Shown here piece by piece: positions 56,495-64,000 of a stretch of DNA of 64,000 nt (positions are counted from its first letter, which is position 1; the number at the start of each line of letters is the position of its first letter). The notes below the pieces were generated by a model, which saw nothing but the letters and a program-made list of their open reading frames with translations, had not been told where the DNA came from and did no database searches. The position numbers and the translations under genes are program-made. The stretch comes from Neurospora crassa OR74A (Eukaryota; Ascomycota; Sordariomycetes; Sordariales; Sordariaceae). Location: contig NC_026507.1 in NCBI RefSeq assembly GCF_000182925.2, positions 1,736,001 through 1,800,000 on the forward strand, in the 5' to 3' direction.

Positions 56495-57041
56495 CTTGTT
56501 CTATCACAGGGCATAGTTTGCCCAGCAGGACCAGACCAGAGAGGAGATAGAACAAGAGCCTGGCGCGACAGCCAAGGTGGAATTTTGTAACTTACACGGG
56601 CGATCCGTTCCGTCCCGCAGTTCACCAGAGCTTCCCGGTCGTTACTGGTGCTGCAGCGCGCAGCGCTTCAATATTAAAGTGGGCACCCAGTGACTGATAA
56701 GATAAAACAGCATTACAGTAGAGGTACTTCCTGTACGTGCTGGGTTGTAGGAATAGGTAGTGAGGGGCAGCTGTCCAGCGAGCAGTTTAGGAGCCGGGTT
56801 AGGGTCAAGGCAGGTGCTTTTGAGCAGAGGTCAGCTTCAGGGGCTTACAAACAATACAAGGCACGTACCCCGACGTGGACCCTTTTGGCCTCCGGAAATC
56901 TGGCCCCAAACCCCAAAGCTTCTTTCAACGAAGCCGCCTACTTCCACTTCCCTCCATTCCTTCACCGTCTTTTTTTTTATACTGTCTTCTTTCATTTGCT
57001 CGCCAAATTCCCTCATCATACACCCACATAGGTCGCCAAAC
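56495..57041. promoter_or_regulatory. Divergent promoter between mitochondrial IF-2 and a membrane-protein gene
   Basis: 547 bp between the two starts, with GGGTTAGGGT (56796-56805) and a CT-rich leader before 57042. Confidence 0.5.
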
Positions 57042-58103
57042 ATGGCGCCAAAGAAAACGAGCAAAGGAGCACGCGGCGGCGGTAGCAGCAGCTCCGGCGG
57101 TGCTCTCGAGCCGCCCAAACCCTTCCGCATCGCCCCGGATTCACTCAAGCCCTTCACCTCTTCTCTCTCCAAGAAGCATGTCTACATCGCGCATGTCGAC
57201 CAGAAGCCGGCCTCCTTCAAGCGCAAGATTTTTTCTGTGCCGATTATGCTCAACGCCGTCGTCTTCGCCCTCTTCCTGTGGCGCATGTGGTACATCATTC
57301 CTTACTACGTGGCGCTTTTGTCTTCCTCGTTCCTGGGGTACGAAAACTCGACAACGATTCGCATGGCCGACCTGACCTATCGGCAATTTTTTGCGGTGGC
57401 CGGCCGGCGTACGCTTACGTTTCTGTTCGATTTTGTCCTCGCCGTGTTCGTCTGGCCGTGGCCCATCGAGTTCGTGTTCGGGCGCAAGCACGGCAGTCCC
57501 GTGTTGTGGCGGACGGCCATTGGGTTCCGCGACAAGGAGATCTATGTGCGCCGGTCGCGGTCGTGGGACACGCAGGTTTATGGTGTGGATATCTTTTCGG
57601 AGAAGCCGCAGGGCAACGAGGCGCGCACGATTCTGTGGGACATGGTTCGCAATGCAACTTCCCCGATGCTGCTGCAGGAGAAGACGGGATACTTGACCAT
57701 GAACGGGGACTGGGACTTGGATTGGAAGGCTATGGTTAAGGCGACTACCTTGGTGGATAAGAAAGAGATTCCCCTGGACGCGTTCAGGACGCTCGTGCTT
57801 TGCCACCATGACAAATTCGGGTGGATTGCGATTGATATGAATGAGTCTGGGGAGAATGCGCAGGAGGCTGAACGCAGGAGGCAGGTTTTTGCGTTCCGTG
57901 ATGCGCTGACGGCCATCGGAAAGGAGAACCTTTTCTATCGCTGGATCGAGGTCATTCAATTTGAGACCCAGCAGGGCGGCTTTACGCAGGAGCGCCAAAT
58001 CGAGGTGGCGCAGAAAATTCGGGATCTGTTCAAAGAGAATGGTGTGGACTTTGACGCGTTTTGGAAGGAGGCTGTTGGGTCGGATCCCTCAGTTGGGCTA
58101 TAA
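57042..58103 (+). CDS. Conserved fungal membrane protein, unknown function
   Basis: A single-exon 353-aa protein. I chose the ATG at 57042 (aaacATGgcg), because the frame open above it contains leader-like CT-rich sequence. The N-terminus is basic and Ser/Gly-rich (MAPKKTSKGARGGG). Hydrophobic stretches at about 68-100 (PIMLNAVVFALFLW and IIPYYVALL) and 126-146 (TLTFLFDFVLAVFVWPW) indicate two or three membrane spans. A soluble domain of about 200 residues follows, with many Trp and charged residues (WRTAIGFRDKEIYVRRSRSWD, GYLTMNGDWDLDWKAMV, FYRWIEVIQFE). It is of a type commonly annotated in fungi as a conserved transmembrane protein, probably of the ER or mitochondrial membrane. No catalytic motif is visible. 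Confidence 0.75.
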   Translation: MAPKKTSKGARGGGSSSSGGALEPPKPFRIAPDSLKPFTSSLSKKHVYIAHVDQKPASFKRKIFSVPIMLNAVVFALFLWRMWYIIPYYVALLSSSFLGYENSTTIRMADLTYRQFFAVAGRRTLTFLFDFVLAVFVWPWPIEFVFGRKHGSPVLWRTAIGFRDKEIYVRRSRSWDTQVYGVDIFSEKPQGNEARTILWDMVRNATSPMLLQEKTGYLTMNGDWDLDWKAMVKATTLVDKKEIPLDAFRTLVLCHHDKFGWIAIDMNESGENAQEAERRRQVFAFRDALTAIGKENLFYRWIEVIQFETQQGGFTQERQIEVAQKIRDLFKENGVDFDAFWKEAVGSDPSVGL

Positions 58104-58353
58104 TGACCTACCTTGAAAGAGGGAAGAGAGGGGTGGAAAAGGCAACGACATATACATAGCATACCGGCGGAGTAGACGGGAACAAGGACAAAGTCCACGA
58201 GCAACATATAGACCATAATTGCATATACAGGTATACAGGGCTGGACGAATGAAAGGCACCGGAAGAAATTCGAATAAATGACACTGCATGTTCGCAGCGG
58301 TACACGGGGAATAGACGAAGAGATCGAGAAAGAAAACACCATCCTCACTGCCT

Positions 58354-59304
58354 TCATTTCTTGCTGCTCTTGGCCTTCTTTTGAGGACCAAGGGCTGCCT
58401 CACGCCTCTTGGCCTCCTTGGCTTCAAACTGTTCCCTCTTGAGCTTCTCCTGGGCTTCGCGTTCTTCCTTCTCGGCCTATCAAAATTGGAGACTGTTAGC
58501 AGCAAGCCCCGTATGATGTACGATGGCGGAGCAACAAATATGTCACATACCTGTTTCCTAGCAGCCTCCTGCTCTCTCTTCTCACGAATGAGCTTCAACC
58601 TCGCGAGATCGGCCTTGGCCTGATCCGTCTTGCCAGCCTCATGAAGCTTCTGATACCTCTCCTTCGCCGCAGCCGCCGCAGCCGCCTCACGCTCCTTCCT
58701 GTTGCCGGGTGCCGAGTCCGCTATGCTAAGCTTCTTGGCGCGGCTAGCGACAGCCTCATCATCCGATTCCTCCTTGGCGACGGGCTTCTTGGTCTGGTTG
58801 CGCGCAGCCTTGGAGTGGTTGGGGTTGGCGGGCATGGGCGCGTCATTGGCGTCATCCTCGCTCTCCTCCGAGTCGCTAGGGGGCAAGTCGCCAACCTGCA
58901 CCGCGGCGGCCTTGGCGCGCGCGATGGCTGCCTCCTTCTTCGCCTTCTTTTGTGCTTTGAGTTCCTCGCGGGTCAGCTCAGCCTTGGGGGCCTTGCTAGA
59001 GGGGCCGGCAGCCTCGTCCTCGGAAGACTCCTCCTCGGAGGATTCCTCCTCGGATTCGGACTCCCTGTTCTTGCCGCCGCCGGCGCCCCACATGCCGACT
59101 TCGTTGCCATCGGCGTCGAGGGGGCGAAGGTCGCGAGAGAAATGGTGGCCACCTGGAAGGAAGGTTGGTGGTTAACAGACAGGATTGTAGCAGGTAGGGA
59201 GAGTACTGCTCCGGCAGCATCTGTGTTATTAACATACCTCCACGAGTGTACTTCTTGAACTTGCCGCCACGTCCACGACCAGCCGGGCCACTACCGCCTG
59301 CCAT
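58354..59304 (-). CDS. PDAP1-like (28 kDa heat- and acid-stable phosphoprotein) family
   Basis: Three exons: 59304-59238, 59152-58551 and 58476-58354, giving 263 aa. Donors are GTATGT, acceptors TCCAG and ATAG, and phases match. The start MAGGSGPAGRGRGGKFKKYTRGG and following HHFSRDL match the conserved N-terminus of the family. The middle is a chain of Ser/Glu acidic patches (potential CK2 sites) and Lys/Ala-rich helices. The PDAP1 signature is RYQKLHEAGKTDQAKADLARLKLIREKRE (in two parts, about 192-220), followed by a long basic helix ending KKAKSSKK. Human PDAP1 is a phosphoprotein linked to PDGF-A binding and to stress and translation control; the fungal role is not established. It is convergent with the membrane protein, with stops 250 bp apart. 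Confidence 0.9.
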
Positions 59305-60930
59305 TTTGTCTTTGATCTTTGGCGGTATAGGATGGTTTTGGTTGAAAAGTTGGTTATCGACGGATTTCCGGTCGAGTGTCGTGGGTATTCAAGAAATTTG
59401 TTCGAATCGCGCGACGAATCGTAGAAATGGGTGTAACTACCAAAAAGGAAGTCGAGCTCGATGAGTCTTACAACAATGCGACAGAACGGCACAGCCTTTT
59501 TTACTCGAGTTTGTCGCAGAAAGTTAATGGGGCTTTCTGGGTGGGAAGACATCCACCTCCGACTTGAGAATCAATGCCCCGCAACACATCCCTCTACAGT
59601 ATAAGGCAGGTACCCGACGTACAGTATGTACACCCTGAACGTTAGAGGTCTCGGTAAACTGTTCACTTGCTCACTGCAACACTGGCTGCAACGCAGGCTT
59701 ACCCAACCGCCTATCTACAAGCCATGATTGGTCAGATCTCTTATCGCACCATAACTCCACTGCAAGCTACGAGGTCAGTGGCTAAGTTCCACCAATTCTT
59801 GCGTTTCGTAGCCTGTGAGGCGGTGCAGCCCGGCAGCTACTGGAGTGGCTTGCGTTTGCTTTAAAAGTCTGTCTCGGGCCGCCCAATTTTGGGATTCCTC
59901 TTTTTCTTTCTTTTTTTCTCTTCACAACACATAAAACATATGTTCCTTCATATTCACTCCGGTTTCCGTCTACTGCAATGACATTCTGGAGGGGAAAGTG
60001 GAGGATAGAAGAGAATTTTTCAAGCTCTTACCCTCTACCTTTGTTCTTCTCTGTCGAGGAGTAGAGAAATATTTTGCCTGGGACATTTCCACCCACTTCG
60101 CAAAACTCTTTTGTTATCTGAGAGTATCTGCCATCGATTTACCTGCGCACCTTGATCTGTCGCGCTCTTTTTGTCGCTGACGCGCCCATGTTGAAAACTC
60201 AATGAGCTGATGTTCTCATGAATGTACTTGTCTTGATCACTTACTCGTACTGTGGTGTCGAGGTCCGAACATCCATACCCGTTGCGCTCGTGCACATGGC
60301 ATCGCGAGATGCAACCGGCGGACTGTCGGATTTGGGTGCCCTTTGACTCGTATGACCACTTCGACGGGCGACCATGTCGAGCCTTCAAATGGAATGTCCA
60401 TGGCACATGTGTCACAAGCTGTTCCACGACGCTTTGGGGTTGTTAGAGACTGACGAAGGCTTCGGTTCATTACTTATCACCGCTTATCACGGACACAACG
60501 TAACTGAAGGCTGCCATAACTTCATTTTGCCGATATATACTTTTTTTTTCTAACCACTCCTTCAACGCCTTCCCTTTGGTGAAAGTGAAACATGTTCAAG
60601 GTGAATTCCTGCTGCGTCGGACTTTCTCCCTCTCATCGCATGCCCAAAAAAAAACATGATGCACCACACCGACATAAGTTCGACTGCCAGCGTAGCTTAA
60701 CTCGGAACAGAGAGACCCCAGCGATACGTTCTTAGCAACATCATCGTCATAACCGCCGCATACTACTTACAAAGAAGCTCACATATGCCGGACAACTGGC
60801 TGGGGAAACGTAGCAAAACAAGAATTTTCGAGTCCCACAAGTCAACTCTCAACTACCCAACTTGATAACCACTACTCTACTTCCATCCGTCTCACAAGCT
60901 TCTCAACCCCCGACGCATGACCTTTTTGAT
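59305..60930. other. Intergenic region between PDAP1-like and eIF2A genes
   Basis: Promoter of the PDAP1-like gene and 3' flank of eIF2A. A 64-aa Cys-containing frame (60252-60446, plus) and a 130-aa antisense frame overlap each other; neither shows a signal peptide or domain, so neither is called. Confidence 0.5.
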
Positions 60931-63026
60931 TTAATGACCCTCCTTTTCCAGGGCCTCCAGCTCCTTAATCACAGAGCCCTTGGTGGCGATCTTCTTCAAC
61001 TGGGTATCCTCCAACTTCTCACCACCAGCATGTCTCATCTCGAGATCCTCAATAGCGCGGATCTTCTTCTGAAGAGACCTGATCTTCTTCGCATTGGCGC
61101 TCTGGGCAGCCGCTGCGGCGGCGTCAACGACTGGGGCAGCCTGTTGAGCAGGGGCATTGGCCTGGCGCACGTTCGAGCGGCTGCGGTGGTTGTTCTGAGT
61201 ACGGACAGCCAGGTTGTTGCTGCGCGACTGGCTGCGCGAGTGGTGACGCTGGTGGTTGCGATCGGGGCTGCGGCCGTCGACAGACTCGCGGGGAGGGGCA
61301 AGACCACCCTCGTTAGGAGTAGTCGCGCCCTCGCCCTGTGCCTGGCCCTCCTTGGCCTTCTTGTTGCGCTTCTTCTTGTTCTTCAAGGCAGTCTTGGACA
61401 AGTTCTCATCGTCCACAGCGGCGCCGGGAACAGAAGGTCTCGCTGGCTCGGCAAACTCGGCGCCAGGAATCTGGCGGCGCGGGCGGCCGAACCCATTAGG
61501 ACCGACCTGAGGCACGCCATTGCTAACCGAGTGGGCGGCACCTCCCTCGTCCTCACGCTTGAAGTGAAGAGGAGTGGAAGAGCCACGGGCGCCGGGCGGG
61601 CGGTAGGCACCGACGGGCTTGGAAGGCGTCTTGACAGTGCCAAGGTATGCCAAAGCCGAAGGGTGAGGAGTGGGCACGGGGTGCAGCGGGTCAACGTTGG
61701 GAAGGTTGTTAGCAGGAACAGGGCGCCAGATAACGTTGTACAACTCAACCATGTCCTCGTTGTACATGATACCGCCACCAACGTGCCAGAGCTTGATGCC
61801 GTTGTCAACACGAAGACGGGGAGAAGTAGTGGCCGTCAAGATGTAACGGCTGTCGGGAGACCAGGTGCAGACACTGGGGTTACCGCTTTCGATGGTGGTG
61901 ATCTTGCGATAATCCTTCTCAAGGTCGTAAACATCGATCTGACCAGCCAAGTTACCGAAACCGGCAACCAAGGCAAACCGGCCAGTAGGCGAGAAGATGA
62001 TGGTGTTACGGGGGCCAAGAGGGAAGGAGTGGGTGGCGACGGCACGGTGGTTGAAGATGGTGGTTTTCGCGGGCATGTAGCCGTATACGACACCGAACTC
62101 CTTGGAGTTGGGGGACCACGACACATCGTGGATAGGGCCCTCCTTGTCAAGAGTGACGCGAGCGTCGAACGAGCCGTTGGCGCTCAGGAGGTACATGTTG
62201 GTCTCGCCGTAGTAGCTTTTGTTGGACTTGTCAACCTCTGTTTGCGCCAGCACAATCAGAGCAGTTCCGAGCTGGTTCCACTTGAGCTGGACTTTGTCGG
62301 CCTTGAAAAAGGTCTTTTGCGAAATCGGGCTGGTGAACTGGGGAACGTTGAAGACCTTGACGGAGGCGGGATGTCCCTGTAACCAACAGTTAGACGTTGA
62401 TATAGAAAAGTGCGATGCATACGGGAGATCAGGTAACGTACCTTGCGCTCTGGGACGAAAACAGCAACGTTCTGGTTCTTACCGGGCGCGAGGGCAAAGT
62501 CGGAGACGCCCTCAACGCGCAGCTTGTTCCACACGGTGCCGAGATCGTTGCTGTTGTAGAACTGGACCTCGTTGGTGACGATGCGCGCGCAGAAGCGCTC
62601 ATCCTCCGTGTACTGCAGGTTCCAGCCATTAGCAGACTTTTGGACGAACTTGCCAATGGGCTGCTTCTCAGCACCATCAGCGAGCTCCTCAATGGTGCGC
62701 CAGATCTTGAGATTCTTGGTAGCATCGCCATTCTCATCCTTGGCGGGGCGCTCCCAGGTGCTCAAGTAGGTACCGTGGGGGGAGAAGCTGAGTTCGTAGA
62801 CGGCAGGGATGGGCAGCGAAGTCAAGACGTGGCCGACGGACGCGTCGACGATGACGACGCCCTCGTTAGTGGCGTAGGCAAAGTAGCGGCCGCATCCCGA
62901 GTAGACACAGCACCGGAGATTCCCTTCGGGCTTGGTGAATCCAGGAAGGGCTTCGTAGACAGGGTCGGCATCAAAGACGCCGATGGCCTTCTGGGTTCGG
63001 TAGGCGAGCTGCAACGGATTGGCCAT
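60931..63026 (-). CDS. Eukaryotic translation initiation factor 2A (eIF2A)
   Basis: Two exons: 63026-62442 and 62376-60931, giving 676 aa. The donor is GTACGT, the branch TCTAAC and the acceptor TACAG; phases match. The N-terminal about 440 residues form the eIF2A beta-propeller with WD-like blades (NLRCCVYSGCGRYFAYA, VYELSFSPHGTYLSTWERP, GPIHDVSWSPNSKEFGVVYGYMPAK, RNTIIFSPTGRFALVAGFGNL, PSVCTWSPDSRYILTATTSPRLRVDNG and IKLWHVGG). The C-terminal third is polar, with a Lys/Arg-rich segment, an Arg/Ser/His/Asn-rich stretch and a final helix (KKIRSLQKKIRAIEDLEMRHAGGEKLED). eIF2A can deliver initiator tRNA to the 40S subunit without GTP in special cases and interacts with ribosomes. Confidence 0.95.
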
Positions 63027-64000
63027 GACTAGCGAAAGTCACAGGTGATCGCGGTTTGCAGAAAGCGGTGTGGGATTCGTTTCGTTACCTGGCTCCTTTT
63101 CCCGGGGGACTGGAGTCGTCGCTGCGAGCAAGAGGCGGACCTTTTTTTTTCGGTGTTCGAAACGGGTCACGCTTGGTGTCGAAGCTGCGAGAGGCGGAGC
63201 TCGTAAGCTTTGGTTGTGTGTTGGCGAAGGCGGAGTTGGGGGAGTATCGATCTGGCGCAACACAACAATGGTGATTGCGCAAAGGTAGAAACTCGACTGG
63301 CAGAAGCAGAGCAGAATTCGACAGTGCAACACAAAGCGACGCTTTTTCTTGCTGAGTCCTAGGTGGTGGTGGAAAGCGACTCAGGGACGGGGGGGCGGGA
63401 GGCGGAAGATATCAGATCTTGAATCGCAGGTTGCCAACGAAGGGAGACCGTGACGATGGGACAACAATGCGATGTTGCTTTGGACGGCGGCGAGGAACAA
63501 AGGGCACACGCCGTGGTGGAGATCCAAGAAGAATAAAAATCGACCGAATTCAGGAACGTGAACGATGAAGAGAAGCACCCTCAGGGAAGGAATTGGCAAA
63601 GGCGGTGCGAGTGTGGTTGACGGGGGGGAGAGGAAAAAAGAGGGGAGAGGTGGGTTAGGAGAAAGGGAGGAAAAGTAGGACAATGGAGAATGGCAGAGAA
63701 GGTGGACGCGAAGAAAGTTACGATACGGACGCGGTTCCACAGGTATCGTGGTTTCGGTTTTTTTGGTTTTTTTTCCATATCTCTTACCTACACTTTTTTT
63801 TTTCTTTTTTTTTTTCTTCCTTTTCTTTCGACATGTCACTGCAGCATCGATATTCAATTGGGCATTGGCACGGGCACTGGCCACCCGACCAAACAGCAGA
63901 CGGGAGCTAAACAATGTGACGAGGACTGCACTAATGGGCAATATGACCGTAGAATATACACTTAAAAAAACACCTAGAGATAGTCCAGCAAGACGGCGCG
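63027..64000. other. Promoter of eIF2A and right edge of window
   Basis: No supported gene. It has the eIF2A leader, several T-rich and A-rich stretches (63755-63825) and many short frames. A gene starting beyond the edge cannot be judged. Confidence 0.5.

Noticed and set aside
60252-60446. A 64-aa Cys-containing plus-strand frame, considered as a small secreted protein
   Set aside because: No signal peptide and no upstream exon that could supply one.
60862-62382. A 506-aa plus-strand open frame
   Set aside because: It is antisense to eIF2A, whose propeller motifs and splice sites are unmistakable; the plus-strand product is Val/Arg/Gly-rich shadow sequence.

Overview
The window is nuclear DNA from a filamentous ascomycete, most likely a Neurospora- or Sordaria-type member of the Sordariales. 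Short introns of about 50-90 nt carry GTAAGT/GTATGT-like donors, CTAAC/CTGAC branch points and CAG/TAG acceptors. Intergenic DNA is full of homopolymer tracts and TAGGTAGG-like motifs. A thiazole synthase gene carries a eukaryotic TPP riboswitch, and the one clear transposon is strongly AT-mutated in the way repeat-induced point mutation (RIP) produces. The species cannot be fixed from sequence alone. There are no operons; genes are single transcription units and many pairs are convergent or divergent.

Layout. 1-8 kb: a tRNA-Gly(GCC), an unrecognised 336-aa protein, a small DUF1772-like membrane protein and a SET-domain protein. 8-16 kb: the nucleolar Pumilio-type protein Nop9, a multi-membrane protein with a lipase-like motif and a second spliced membrane protein. 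16-20.4 kb: gene-poor, with one small two-exon gene for a predicted secreted peptide. 20.4-24 kb: an AMMECR1-domain protein convergent with a group II PLP-dependent decarboxylase. 24-27 kb: gene-poor with low-complexity tracts. 27-30.3 kb: a Ras-family GTPase convergent with THI4, whose 5' UTR contains a complete TPP aptamer. 31.4-33.5 kb: a RIP-decayed Fot1/pogo-type DNA transposon with 96-bp inverted repeats and TA target duplication. 34-38.4 kb: a five-exon gene for a very large Ser/Thr/Pro-rich, probably GPI-anchored cell-surface protein. 41-50 kb: a NIF3 protein divergent from a BolA protein, a CorA-like membrane protein and a GGA clathrin adaptor. 50.9-63 kb: Tsr3, mitochondrial IF-2, a conserved membrane protein, a PDAP1-like phosphoprotein and eIF2A.

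Several genes serve ribosome production or translation: Nop9 and Tsr3 in 18S rRNA maturation, mitochondrial IF-2, eIF2A and a tRNA gene. THI4 is the clearest regulated unit, since its own pathway end product, TPP, is the expected ligand of the riboswitch in its leader intron. All multi-exon models were built by hand from splice motifs and reading-frame continuity, and exon lengths were checked to sum to whole codons. No CRISPR array, rRNA gene or LTR element was seen, and no wholly unknown multigene system. The least ordinary items are the secreted-peptide gene, the giant VTVT-repeat surface protein, the Ras protein without an obvious CAAX box, and the transposon with near-perfect ends and a destroyed interior.
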